The notes beneath the pieces were generated by a model. The model made no database searches. It was not told the origin of the DNA and saw nothing but the letters and a program-made list of their open reading frames with translations. The position numbers were made by a program, and so were the translations under genes. This document shows positions 40,996 to 49,213 of a stretch of DNA of 64,000 bases, one piece after another (positions within the stretch are counted from its first letter, which is position 1; every line of letters begins with the position of its first letter). Source of the stretch: Saccharothrix australiensis (lineage in GTDB: Bacteria; Actinomycetota; Actinomycetes; Mycobacteriales; Pseudonocardiaceae); the NCBI RefSeq assembly GCF_003634935.1, contig NZ_RBXO01000001.1, forward strand, positions 434,001 through 498,000. Reading direction: 5' to 3'.

Positions 40996-42053
40996 CTCGA
41001 CGTCGTGGTGGTCTCGGAGGTGGACGTCGTCGTCGGCTTGTCCGACGTCGGCGCGGGCGGCGCGCTGGTGGTCGTGGCCGACCCGGACGACGAGTGCAGC
41101 GGCGCGCCGGTCGGCTCGTCCTGCTGGACGGCGGTCGTCTGGGGCGGGTTGGCGGTGGTCAGCGGCGGCGCGTCCGGGTTGCGCACGCTGCGCTCGAAGG
41201 CCGTCAGGCCCGTGTTGTCCGGCGGGATCGCGCCGACCTTGCAGTTCGCCCGGCGCGAGCCGGCCGCCCAGCTCTCGGGCTTGCGGGTGTCCCACGTCAC
41301 GATCAGGCCCTTGGCCCGGAAGTCCATGCCGCCGCTGTACTCGGCGGCGATCCGCGCGCACTCGGCGGACATGGTCTCGTCCTGCTTCTCCGGCGCGGGG
41401 AACGGCCCGTCCGGCAGCGTCACGATGCCGACGATCTCGAACGCGTGCGGCTGGGCGCAGTCCACCGGGTCGCCGACGCCGCGCGCCTCCGTGATGCCCA
41501 GGCACACGCCGGGGTCGTACACGTCCGACTGGTCCTGCGTGCGAGCGGTCCCGTACGCGGGCAGCAGGCCGCCCGCCGCGCCCGCCACCTGGAGGCCGCA
41601 GCGCACCGTCCGCTTGCCGTCCGCCCACAGGCGCTCGCCGGGGTTGAGCGGGCCGACCGTGTACTTGCCGTACGGGTCGAACCGGCCGCCGAGGTAGTCC
41701 AGCGACGTCTTCGCGCAGTACTCCTCGCTGATCTTCTGCCACTGCTCGTCGGTCGGGAACGGCGCCTGCGGGCCGTACGCCGCGCCGACGTCCGCCACGC
41801 CCGTCACCTCGAACATGTGCTGAGCGGCACAGTCGACCTTCGTCACGTCGGACAGGTTGCGCTTGGTCCAGTTCAGGCAGTCGCCCGCCTCGGCCGTGTA
41901 GACCGGGTTGACCGGCTCCGAGCTGGTCTGGACGATGGGGCCGGCGCCCACCGGCCACGACGTCACCGCGCTCAGCGCGAGCAGCGTGAACGCACCCGCG
42001 AACGCGCCGAGCATGACCAGGTGGTCACCACGGCGAAACCAGCGGGCGCTCAT
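40992..42053 (-). CDS. septum-formation family membrane protein (Rv3835-like)
   Basis: About 353 residues (ATG 42053; ATGs at 42059 and 42068 are also possible). One membrane helix near the N-terminus (about residues 14-35) is followed by an extracellular region with two related Cys-containing repeats (AGDCLNWT...VDCAAQHMFEVTG and PGVCLGIT...VDCAQPHAFEIVG), matching the Septum_form domain. A Thr/Ser/Pro-rich C-terminal tail would extend into the wall. Name derives from the family annotation; role in division is not proven. Translationally coupled to the metallopeptidase. Confidence 0.85.
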   Translation of the reverse strand: MSARWFRRGDHLVMLGAFAGAFTLLALSAVTSWPVGAGPIVQTSSEPVNPVYTAEAGDCLNWTKRNLSDVTKVDCAAQHMFEVTGVADVGAAYGPQAPFPTDEQWQKISEEYCAKTSLDYLGGRFDPYGKYTVGPLNPGERLWADGKRTVRCGLQVAGAAGGLLPAYGTARTQDQSDVYDPGVCLGITEARGVGDPVDCAQPHAFEIVGIVTLPDGPFPAPEKQDETMSAECARIAAEYSGGMDFRAKGLIVTWDTRKPESWAAGSRRANCKVGAIPPDNTGLTAFERSVRNPDAPPLTTANPPQTTAVQQDEPTGAPLHSSSGSATTTSAPPAPTSDKPTTTSTSETTTTSR

Positions 42054-42179
42054 CGACATCGACTCCATGATGCCCGTGCGGGCGCCGGAAGCCATCGGGC
42101 GGGTCGCGTGTGTTGCGTTTGGGACACTCGTCACCCGAATGGCGGCCGGCCTCTGTAGCGTCCCCGCAGGGAGTGGCTG

Positions 42180-42989
42180 ATGACTGAGAACGACCGAAAC
42201 GACCGCGACGACCGGGCCGGCGGCGGTGCCGTGCCCGGTGGACCGACACCGCCCGGCGGCGGCGGCGCGTCCCCGCCGCCGTACGTGCCGCCGCCCGAGC
42301 CGGGCCGGGACGCGCCGGTTCGGGACACGTCGGCTCAGGGCACGCCCGCGCAGAGCACGCCCGGACGCGGCGCGTCGGAGCAGGACCGACCGGCCGCGTC
42401 GGGTGAGCAGGCCGGCGGACAGGGCAGCGGCGGACAGGCCGGCGACGGGCGACCGGACCTGTCCGGTGGCAAGCGCGGCCGGATCCGGCAGCAGCAGCCG
42501 GGCGTCACGCGCCCCCGCCCGCCGACGCTGGCCGAGCAGCGCGCCCGCAACGAGGCCGCCCGGCAGCAGCGGGAAGCCGAGCTGGCGCTGGAGGCCGAGC
42601 AGGCCCGCAAGAAGAAGCTGCGCAAGCGCCTGTTGATCGGCGGCGGCGTGGCCGCCGGCGTCGCGGGCGTGGTCGCCATCTGGTACGCCGCGTCCAGCCC
42701 CGACGAGGTCGAGGCCCAGTGCACCCAGGACGGCGTGGTGGTCGAGGACCGGTACTGCGACGAGAACTACGCGCGCAGCCACGGCGGGTACTACAGCGGC
42801 GGCTTCATCTACATCGGCGGCAGCTCGTACCGCTACCACTACGGCGGCTCCAGCGCGCCCGTCGGCCAGAAGGTCAGCGGCGGCAGCTACACCATCCCCA
42901 AGGGCGCGAACGTGACCACCAAGTCCGGCACGACCATCCAGCGCGGCGGCTTCGGCGTCTCCGGCGGCAGCAAGAGCGGGGGGAGCTGA
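42180..42989 (+). CDS. membrane-anchored YgiB/DUF1190-like protein
   Basis: A 269-residue protein. Residues 1-115 are disordered and Pro/Gly-rich, residues 115-146 a charged coiled region (AARQQREAELALEAEQARKKK), residues 147-168 a membrane helix, and the remainder an external Gly/Ser/Tyr-rich domain with two cysteines (AQCTQDG, RYCDENY) and GGFIYIGGSSYRYHYGG. Such Tyr/Gly-rich domains next to a YgiC-type ligase are characteristic of YgiB/YjfM (DUF1190). First gene of a three-gene operon with the ligase and DUF350 protein. Confidence 0.7.
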   Translation: MTENDRNDRDDRAGGGAVPGGPTPPGGGGASPPPYVPPPEPGRDAPVRDTSAQGTPAQSTPGRGASEQDRPAASGEQAGGQGSGGQAGDGRPDLSGGKRGRIRQQQPGVTRPRPPTLAEQRARNEAARQQREAELALEAEQARKKKLRKRLLIGGGVAAGVAGVVAIWYAASSPDEVEAQCTQDGVVVEDRYCDENYARSHGGYYSGGFIYIGGSSYRYHYGGSSAPVGQKVSGGSYTIPKGANVTTKSGTTIQRGGFGVSGGSKSGGS

Positions 42990-44153
42990 GTGCGCCGGGA
43001 GTCCTCCACGCCCCGGCCGGACTGGCAGCGCGCGGTGTCCGAGCAGGGCCTCGTGTTCGGCGCGCCGGCCAGGTCGGTCGACGGCGGTCCGCGCCCGTAC
43101 TGGGACGAGTCGGTGCACTACGTCTTCGAGATGAGCGACGTCCTGTCGCTGGAGGCGGACGTCGAGCTGCTGCACAGCATGTGCCTGGAAGCGGTCGACA
43201 ACGTCGTGCTGACCGAGCGGTACCGCGACTTCGGCATCCAGGAGTGGCTGTGGCCCGCGATCGCCGAGTCGTGGAAGCGGCGCGACCCGCACGTGTACGG
43301 GCGGTTCGACCTGCGCTACGACGGGCGCGGGCCGGCGAAGCTGCTGGAGTACAACGCGGACACCCCCACGTCGCTGCTGGAGGCGTCGGTCGTCCAGTGG
43401 AACTGGAAGACCGACGTGTTCCCGGACGACGACCAGTGGAACTCCATCCACGAGAAGCTGGTCGAGCGGTGGGCCGAGGTCGGCGAGCGCCTGCCGTCCA
43501 ACGAGCTGCACTTCACCTGGTCCGCGGCCGACCCGTCCGGTGAGGACCACGTCACCGTCGCCTACCTCCAGGAGACGGCGGCCGAGGCGGGCATGAACAC
43601 CGTCGGGCTCGCGATCGAGGAGATCGGCTGGGACTCGCTGCTCAAGCGGTTCGTCGACCTCGAAGAGGCGCCGATGGGCACGGTCGTGAAGCTCTACCCG
43701 TGGGAGTGGGTGGTCGACGAGCAGTTCGGCCGGTTCGCGGTGGAGAGCCTGCCCGGCACGCTGTGGGTCGAGCCGCTGTGGAAGATGCTGCTGTCGAACA
43801 AGGCGCTGCTCGCGGTGCTGTGGGAGATGTACCCGGGGCACCCGAACCTCCTGCCCGCGTTCCTCGACGAACCCGGCCTCCTCACGGAGTACGTGCGCAA
43901 GCCGCGGCTGGGCCGGGAGGGCGCGAACATCCAGATCGTGGCGCCGGGCTACGAGACGCAGACCGGCGGCGTGTACGGCAAGGAAGGCTTCGTCTACCAG
44001 CTGTTCGACCCGCTGCCCGAGTTCGACGGCTACCGGCCCGCCCTGGGCGCGTGGGTGGTCGGCGACGCGGCGGCCGGGCTCGGCATCCGCGAGACGGTCG
44101 GCCTGGTGACCGACGATGGCGCGGCGTTCGTCCCGCATCGGATTGTCGAATGA
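42990..44153 (+). CDS. glutathionylspermidine-synthase-like ATP-grasp ligase (YgiC/YjfC-like)
   Basis: A 387-residue protein, the size of E. coli YjfC/YgiC, starting with the GTG directly after the preceding stop. It has the family's ARPVDGGPRPYWDE-like N-terminal region, FDLRYDGRGPAKLLEYNADTPT (ATP-grasp/substrate motif), and C-terminal LGAWVVGDAAAGLGIRE. The amidase half of true glutathionylspermidine synthase is absent. Family members are predicted to form an amide bond, probably modifying the adjacent YgiB-like protein. The stop overlaps an ATG for the DUF350 frame. Confidence 0.88.
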   Translation: MRRESSTPRPDWQRAVSEQGLVFGAPARSVDGGPRPYWDESVHYVFEMSDVLSLEADVELLHSMCLEAVDNVVLTERYRDFGIQEWLWPAIAESWKRRDPHVYGRFDLRYDGRGPAKLLEYNADTPTSLLEASVVQWNWKTDVFPDDDQWNSIHEKLVERWAEVGERLPSNELHFTWSAADPSGEDHVTVAYLQETAAEAGMNTVGLAIEEIGWDSLLKRFVDLEEAPMGTVVKLYPWEWVVDEQFGRFAVESLPGTLWVEPLWKMLLSNKALLAVLWEMYPGHPNLLPAFLDEPGLLTEYVRKPRLGREGANIQIVAPGYETQTGGVYGKEGFVYQLFDPLPEFDGYRPALGAWVVGDAAAGLGIRETVGLVTDDGAAFVPHRIVE

Positions 44154-44164
44154 ATGGAGTGGCA

Positions 44165-44617
44165 GTGATCAGCGAACTCGCGTTGGACCCGGGCTTCGGC
44201 TCCGCGATCGGCCAGGGCGTCGGCGCGATCGCCCTGTACGCCGTCGTCGGGCTCGTGCTGATGGTCGTCGGCTTCTACGCCATCGACTTCACCACGCCCG
44301 GCAAGCTGTCGAACCTGGTGCGCGCGGGTGCGCCGAACGCGGTCATCGTGACGTCGGCGGGGCTGGTCAGCATGGCGCTGATCGTCGTGGTGGCGATCTA
44401 CAACGCGGCGGGCAAGCTGGACGAGGGCCTGCTGACGGCGCTGATCTTCGGTTTCGTCGGCGTCGTGGTCCAGGTGCTGGCGGTGCGCCTGCTGGAGTGG
44501 GTGACCCGCCTGGACATCGGCTCGCTGATCGGGTCGGACCGGTTCGCGCCCGCGAGCGTCGTGGTGGCCAGCGCGCACGTCGCGCTCGGCCTCGTGGTCG
44601 CGGTCGCCATCAGCTAG
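44165..44617 (+). CDS. DUF350 membrane protein (YjfL-like)
   Basis: About 150 residues with four hydrophobic helices; two DUF350 halves are visible (ALYAVVGLVLMVVGFYAID and the later HVALGLVVAVAIS). GGAG five bases before GTG 44165 supports that start; ATG 44150, overlapping the previous stop, is the alternative. E. coli yjfL encodes the same family in an operon with a YgiB-like protein and a YjfC-type ligase, so this is a conserved envelope module of unknown reaction. Confidence 0.82.
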   Translation: MISELALDPGFGSAIGQGVGAIALYAVVGLVLMVVGFYAIDFTTPGKLSNLVRAGAPNAVIVTSAGLVSMALIVVVAIYNAAGKLDEGLLTALIFGFVGVVVQVLAVRLLEWVTRLDIGSLIGSDRFAPASVVVASAHVALGLVVAVAIS

Positions 44618-44633
44618 CGCGCCGGGTCGCCGC

Positions 44634-44667
44634 GCAGGCCCCGCCCGCACGTCCGGGCGGGGCCTGC
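44634..44667 (+). terminator. hairpin terminator after the DUF350 operon
   Basis: A perfect 14-base stem GCAGGCCCCGCCCG (44634-44647) pairs with CGGGCGGGGCCTGC (44654-44667) around a 6-base loop. There is no U-run, as is usual for actinobacteria. It separates the YgiB/YgiC/DUF350 operon from serS. Confidence 0.8.
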
Positions 44668-44752
44668 GCCGCGTCCGGGTCCACCGCCGCGCCCGCCGGC
44701 GACGGCCGACGACGGGATGGGCGGCGTCGGCGGGTCGCGGCCGGTGGTTGAG

Positions 44753-44764
44753 TACTCTTTGCCC
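44753..44764 (+). promoter_or_regulatory. leaderless -10 promoter of serS
   Basis: TACTCT at 44753-44758 is six bases before the GTG of serS. No ribosome-binding site lies in the gap, so transcription should start at or next to the start codon. No good -35 is seen, which is common for such promoters in actinobacteria. Confidence 0.6.
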
Positions 44765-46015
44765 GTGATTGACCTCAGGGCCTTGCGCGAGAACCCGGAA
44801 GCCGTCCGCGCGTCGCAGCGTGCGCGTGGCGAGGACGAGACCGTGGTCGACGCGCTGCTGTCCGCCGACGAGCGGCGGCGGGCGGCGATCGCCCGCGCGG
44901 ACGCGTTGCGCGGCGAGCAGAAGGCGTTCGGCAAGCAGGTCGGCAAGGCGCGCGGCGAGGAGCGGGAGGCGCTGCTCGCCAAGGGCAAGGAGCTGGCCGC
45001 CGAGGTCAAGGCCGCCGAGGCCGAGCAGGCGCGGGCCGAGGCCGAGCTGGAGGAGCTGCACCGGTCCGTGCCCAACGTGGTGCACCCGGACGCGCCGCAC
45101 GGCGGCGAGGACGACTTCGTGGTGCTCAAGCACGTGGGCGAGCCGCGCGAGTTCGACTTCGAACCCCTGGACCACCTGGACCTGGGCACGCGGCTGCGCG
45201 GCATCGACATGGAGCGCGGCGCGAAGGTGTCCGGCTCGCGGTTCTACTTCCTCACCGGCGTGGTGGCGCGGCTGGAGCTGGCGCTGCTGAACATGGCGGT
45301 CGCGCGGGCCACCGCGGCGGGCTTCACGCTGGTGGTCACGCCCACCCTGGTGCGCCCGGAGATCATGGCGGGCACCGGGTTCCTCGGCGCGCACGCGAGC
45401 GAGGTGTACCGGCTGCGCGACGACGACCTGTACCTGGTCGGCACGTCGGAGGTGCCGCTCGCGGGCTACCACGCGGACGAGATCCTCGACGGCGAGCGCC
45501 GCTACGCGGGCTGGTCGTCGTGCTACCGCCGCGAGGCCGGCTCGTACGGCAAGGACACCCGCGGCATCATCCGCGTGCACCAGTTCAACAAGGTGGAGAT
45601 GTTCTCCTACGTCCGCCCGGAGGACGCCGAGGCCGAGCACGCGCGCCTGCTGGCCTGGGAGGAGGAGATGCTGGCCGCCATCGAGGTGCCCTACCGGGTG
45701 ATCGACACGGCCGCCGGCGACCTCGGCACCAGCGCCGCCCGCAAGTTCGACTGCGAGGCGTGGATCCCGACCCAGCGGGCGTACCGGGAGCTGACCTCCA
45801 CCTCCAACTGCACGACCTTCCAGGCCCGCCGGCTGAACGTGCGCTACCGGGACGAGAACGGCAAGCCGCAGACCGCCGCCACGCTCAACGGCACGCTGGC
45901 CACCACGCGCTGGATCGTCGCGATCCTGGAGAACCACCAGCGGGCGGACGGGTCGGTCGTCGTGCCGGAGGCGCTGCGCCCGTTCCTGGGGCTGGACGTG
46001 CTCACGGCCGGGTGA
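44765..46015 (+). CDS. serS: seryl-tRNA synthetase
   Basis: Charges tRNA-Ser. A 416-residue class II synthetase with an N-terminal coiled-coil arm (about residues 30-100, [17 protein letters not shown] and following) and a catalytic core with motif 2 ([21 protein letters not shown]) and motif 3 ([18 protein letters not shown]). The frame is open upstream to 44717, but the GTG at 44765 matches the conserved start [11 protein letters not shown]. It is the conserved neighbour of pheA and Rv3835/3836-type genes. Confidence 0.97.
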   Translation: MIDLRALRENPEAVRASQRARGEDETVVDALLSADERRRAAIARADALRGEQKAFGKQVGKARGEEREALLAKGKELAAEVKAAEAEQARAEAELEELHRSVPNVVHPDAPHGGEDDFVVLKHVGEPREFDFEPLDHLDLGTRLRGIDMERGAKVSGSRFYFLTGVVARLELALLNMAVARATAAGFTLVVTPTLVRPEIMAGTGFLGAHASEVYRLRDDDLYLVGTSEVPLAGYHADEILDGERRYAGWSSCYRREAGSYGKDTRGIIRVHQFNKVEMFSYVRPEDAEAEHARLLAWEEEMLAAIEVPYRVIDTAAGDLGTSAARKFDCEAWIPTQRAYRELTSTSNCTTFQARRLNVRYRDENGKPQTAATLNGTLATTRWIVAILENHQRADGSVVVPEALRPFLGLDVLTAG

Positions 46016-46108
46016 GCGGGCCTCCGGTACAGTGGTCCACCGACCCCGTTCCGGCTGTAACCGCTGGTGACGCGGGTGACACACATCATCCACGTGGCAG
46101 GGACGGCA

Positions 46109-46807
46109 GTGGCGAACCGCATTCACCAGACCGCGATCATCGGCGCGGGGGTCGAGCTGGGCGACGACAACGTGATCGGTCCCTACACCGTGATCACCGG
46201 CCCCTGCCGCATCGGTGACGGCAACTACATCGGACCGCACGTGAGCATCGGCGGCCCCGCCGAGTACTTGGGCGCGGACCACCTGGCCGGCTGGGACGGC
46301 GAGACGAGCGGCCCCGGCGTCGTGATCGGCGACCGGAACCGCGTCCGCGAGTTCGTCACGGTCAACCAGGGCGTGACCGAGGCCACGACCATCGGCGACG
46401 ACTGCTACCTGATGGGTCGCGCGCACGTCGCCCACGACTGCCGCCTGGACGACGGCGTGGTCGTCACCAGCGCCGTGCAGATCGCGGGCCACTGCCACGT
46501 GTGGTCGGGCGCGAACCTCGGCCTGGGCACGGTCGTCCACCAGCGGGTCCGGATCGGTCCGGGCGCGATGGTCGGCATGGGCTCGGCGGTGCGCAAGGAG
46601 GTCGGCGCGTTCACCATCACGGTCGGCAACCCGGCCCGCACGACCGGCGTGAACACCATCGGCCTCCAGCGGCGCGGCTGCTCGGAGGAATCGATCGCGG
46701 CCCTCGCGGGTTTCCTCACGGGGAAGGACCCGGAGCCGCCCGCCGACCTGCCCGCGGAGCTGGCCGCCCTGCTCAAGGCGTGGGCGGACCGCGGCCCACA
46801 GCACTGA
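46109..46807 (+). CDS. LpxA-like acyl-ACP:UDP-amino-sugar acyltransferase
   Basis: A 232-residue left-handed beta-helix acyltransferase; GTG 46109 follows CAGGGACGG. It aligns with E. coli LpxA with a constant offset of 16: catalytic H125 is H109 (AHVAHDC), and H122, H144 and H160 are H106, H128 and H144. NPARTTGVNTIGLQRRG near residues 174-190 is the LpxA C-terminal signature. The chain-length position, Gly173 in E. coli, is Met157 here; Pseudomonas LpxA also has Met there and prefers C10. The C-terminal helical domain is short. Finding this with its own acyl carrier protein in a Gram-positive without LPS suggests a different acylated amino sugar. Confidence 0.82.
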   Translation: MANRIHQTAIIGAGVELGDDNVIGPYTVITGPCRIGDGNYIGPHVSIGGPAEYLGADHLAGWDGETSGPGVVIGDRNRVREFVTVNQGVTEATTIGDDCYLMGRAHVAHDCRLDDGVVVTSAVQIAGHCHVWSGANLGLGTVVHQRVRIGPGAMVGMGSAVRKEVGAFTITVGNPARTTGVNTIGLQRRGCSEESIAALAGFLTGKDPEPPADLPAELAALLKAWADRGPQH

Positions 46808-46840
46808 CCCACGGTTTTCCGCCGAGAGAGTGAGAGCAGC

Positions 46841-47080
46841 ATGTCGCTTCACGACCGACTCCGCGCCGTCTTCGTCGACGCCCTGCAACTGGGCGACGAC
46901 GTCGACGTGGCGAACCTGAAGTACCGCGACATCGACGCGTGGGACTCGGTCGGCCACATGGCGCTGGTCGCGGCGATCGAGGACGAGTTCGACGTCCAGT
47001 TCGAGACCGAGCAGGTCATCGACCTGAGCAGCTTCAAGGTCGCGCTCGACATGCTGCGGGGCTTCGGCGTCGGTGAGTAG
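46841..47080 (+). CDS. acyl carrier protein
   Basis: A 79-residue ACP. The phosphopantetheine site is S36 in WDSVGHM, preceded by the YRDIDAWDS segment and followed by the acidic recognition helix (ALVAAIEDEFDVQFE). GAGAG lies upstream of the ATG. It is 33 bases after the LpxA-like gene and overlaps the SDR gene by eight bases, so it is probably dedicated to this pathway rather than general fatty-acid synthesis. Confidence 0.9.
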   Translation: MSLHDRLRAVFVDALQLGDDVDVANLKYRDIDAWDSVGHMALVAAIEDEFDVQFETEQVIDLSSFKVALDMLRGFGVGE

Positions 47081-47807
47081 CCTCGACGGCAGGGTCGCGG
47101 TCGTCACGGGCGGCACGCGCGGCATCGGCCACGCCACGGCCGCCGCGCTGGCCGACGCGGGCGCGACGGTGGTGATCACCGGGCGCGACGCCGGGGTGGC
47201 CGCGAGCAGGGCGGCCGAACTGGGCGAGCGCGTGTCGGGCGTCGCGCTGGACGTGACGGACTCGGCGGCGGTGCGGGACGTGTTCAAGGCCGTCGCCAAG
47301 GAGCACGGCCGGATCGACGCGCTGGTGGCGAGCGCGGGCGTGCTCGAAGGCGGGCTGCTCGGGATGCTCACCGACGACCACATCGGCACCACGCTGGCCA
47401 CGAACGTCGCCGGCGCCATCACCTGCGTGCAGGCGGCGGCGCGGGTCATGATGCGCAAGCGGTCCGGCTCGATCGTGCTGCTCGGGTCCATCGTCGGCGA
47501 GCGCGGCAACGCGGGCCAGACGGTGTACGCGGCGTCCAAGGCGGCGCTGTCCGCGACCGCGAAGTCGGCGGCCAAGGAGCTGGGCAGGCACGGCATCCGC
47601 GTCAACGCGGTCGCGCCGGGCGTGATCGGCACGGACCTGATCGCCGGGCAGTCCGACGAGGTGCTGGCGAAGGTCCGGGCCGACACGGCGCTGGGCAGGC
47701 TGGGCACCCCCGAGGAGGTGGCCGCCGTGATCCGGTTCCTGGTCGGCGACGAGGCGTCGTTCGTGACCGGGCAGGTGCTCGGCATCGACGGGGGTCTGGT
47801 GCTGTGA
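47073..47807 (+). CDS. short-chain dehydrogenase (FabG-like 3-oxoacyl-ACP reductase)
   Basis: A 244-residue SDR. GTG 47073 lies inside the ACP gene. NAD(P) motif TGGTRGIG is at 12-19; the catalytic residues are Ser in LLGSIVG and YAASK; the C-terminus FVTGQVLGIDGGL is typical of FabG. Placed between ACP and ligase, it probably reduces a 3-oxoacyl group on the dedicated ACP. Overlaps the ligase start (GTGA). Confidence 0.9.
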   Translation: MSSLDGRVAVVTGGTRGIGHATAAALADAGATVVITGRDAGVAASRAAELGERVSGVALDVTDSAAVRDVFKAVAKEHGRIDALVASAGVLEGGLLGMLTDDHIGTTLATNVAGAITCVQAAARVMMRKRSGSIVLLGSIVGERGNAGQTVYAASKAALSATAKSAAKELGRHGIRVNAVAPGVIGTDLIAGQSDEVLAKVRADTALGRLGTPEEVAAVIRFLVGDEASFVTGQVLGIDGGLVL

Positions 47808-49213
47808 CCGCCCCGGCGAGCCTGGCGCACCCCGGGGCGCGCCTGCGGGACGCCGCCACCGGCGAGCTGCTCGGCGGCGCGGAGCTGGCCGACCGGGTCG
47901 CGCGGGAGGCGGCGGCGTGCGCGGCGCTCCCGCCCGGCGTGCTGTTCCTGCGCGTCGGGACGGACCTGCCGAGCGTGCTGCGCTACCTGGGCGCGTTCGA
48001 GGCGGGCCGCGCGGTCGCGCTGCTCGACCCGGCGCAGGACCGGGCCGTGCTGGACGACCTGGTGGCGCGGTTCCGGCCGGCGGCGGTGCTCGGCGCGCCC
48101 GTCGACGGCGACCCCGCCCCCGGCTACCGGGCCGGTGCGGACGGGTGGGCGCGCGTGGCCGCCGAGGGCGTCGCGGGCGTCGCGCCGCACCCCGACCTGG
48201 CCGTGCTGCTGCCCACCAGCGGCTCCACCGGCAACCCCAAGTTCGTGCGGCTGTCCCGGCGGGCGCTGCTGGCGAACGCGTCCGCGATCGCCGACGTGCT
48301 GGGCATCGGCCCGGACGAGGTCGCGCCGACGACCCTGCCGCTGCACTACAGCTACGGCATGTCGGTGTTGAACAGCCACCTGCTGCGCGGCGCGACGGTG
48401 CTGGTCGAGGGCTCGGGCGTGGTGGCGCGGCCGTTCTGGGACGCGGTCGCCGAGTACGGCGCCACGTCGCTGGCCGGCGTGCCGTACCACTACGAGATGC
48501 TGCGGCGGCTGCGGTTCGACCCGGCCAAGTACCCGACGCTGCGCACGCTGACGCAGGCGGGCGGGCGGCTGCGGCCCGAACTGGTGGCCGAGTTCAACGA
48601 CCGGATGACGGCGGTGGGCGGCCGGATGTTCGTGATGTACGGGCAGACCGAGGCCGCGCCCCGGATGGCGACCGTGCCCGCCGAGCGGCTGGCGGACAAG
48701 CTCGGCTCGGCCGGGCCGGCGCTGCCCGGCGGCTCGTTCGCCGTCCGGCTGGACGACGGGTCGGAGACGGTCGAGCCGGGTGTCGTCGGCGAGGTCGTCT
48801 ACCGGGGCCCGAACGTCATGATGGGCTACGCCGAGTCCGAGGCGGAGCTGGCCGCCGGCGACGAGCTGGGCGGTGTGCTGGTCACCGGCGACCTGGGCTA
48901 CCTGGACGCCGACGGCTACCTGTTCATCACCGGCCGGCTCAAGCGGATCGGCAAGGTGTTCGGCAACCGGGTCAACCTGGACGACCTGGAGCAGCTGGTG
49001 AAGCACCTGGGCGCGGCGGCGGCGGTGCCGTCGGGCGACAAGGTCGTGGTGTGGCTGGACCAGGCGGGCCGGGACGAGTGCAGGGCGGCGGCCAAGGCGC
49101 TGTCCGAGGCGCTGCGCCTGCACGTGTCCGGGTTCGACGTGCGGCCCGCCGACGGGTTCCCGCTGCTGCCCAGCGGGAAGATCGACTACCGGTCCCTGGA
49201 GGCACAGGTATGA
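47804..49213 (+). CDS. AMP-dependent acyl/aryl ligase
   Basis: A 469-residue adenylate-forming enzyme, somewhat short for the class (the N-terminal domain is trimmed). Core motifs: PTSGSTGNPKFVRLS, HYSYGMSVLN, YGQTEAAPRM, TGDLGYLDADGYL, and the catalytic lysine in PSGKIDY near the C-terminus. It should activate a carboxylic acid and load the ACP or a later acceptor. Overlaps both neighbours by four bases. Confidence 0.9.
   Translation: MTAPASLAHPGARLRDAATGELLGGAELADRVAREAAACAALPPGVLFLRVGTDLPSVLRYLGAFEAGRAVALLDPAQDRAVLDDLVARFRPAAVLGAPVDGDPAPGYRAGADGWARVAAEGVAGVAPHPDLAVLLPTSGSTGNPKFVRLSRRALLANASAIADVLGIGPDEVAPTTLPLHYSYGMSVLNSHLLRGATVLVEGSGVVARPFWDAVAEYGATSLAGVPYHYEMLRRLRFDPAKYPTLRTLTQAGGRLRPELVAEFNDRMTAVGGRMFVMYGQTEAAPRMATVPAERLADKLGSAGPALPGGSFAVRLDDGSETVEPGVVGEVVYRGPNVMMGYAESEAELAAGDELGGVLVTGDLGYLDADGYLFITGRLKRIGKVFGNRVNLDDLEQLVKHLGAAAAVPSGDKVVVWLDQAGRDECRAAAKALSEALRLHVSGFDVRPADGFPLLPSGKIDYRSLEAQV

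Noticed and set aside
46109-46807. Evidence for classical lipid A biosynthesis
   Set aside because: No lpxC, lpxD, lpxB or kdo genes are seen, and the surrounding genome is actinobacterial. The LpxA-like enzyme probably serves another acylated sugar.
44030-49123. A 1697-residue open frame on the minus strand
   Set aside because: It lies antisense to the YgiC ligase, DUF350, serS, LpxA-like, ACP, SDR and ligase genes, which are all recognisable. Its protein is His/Arg/Gln-rich shadow sequence typical of GC-rich antisense frames.
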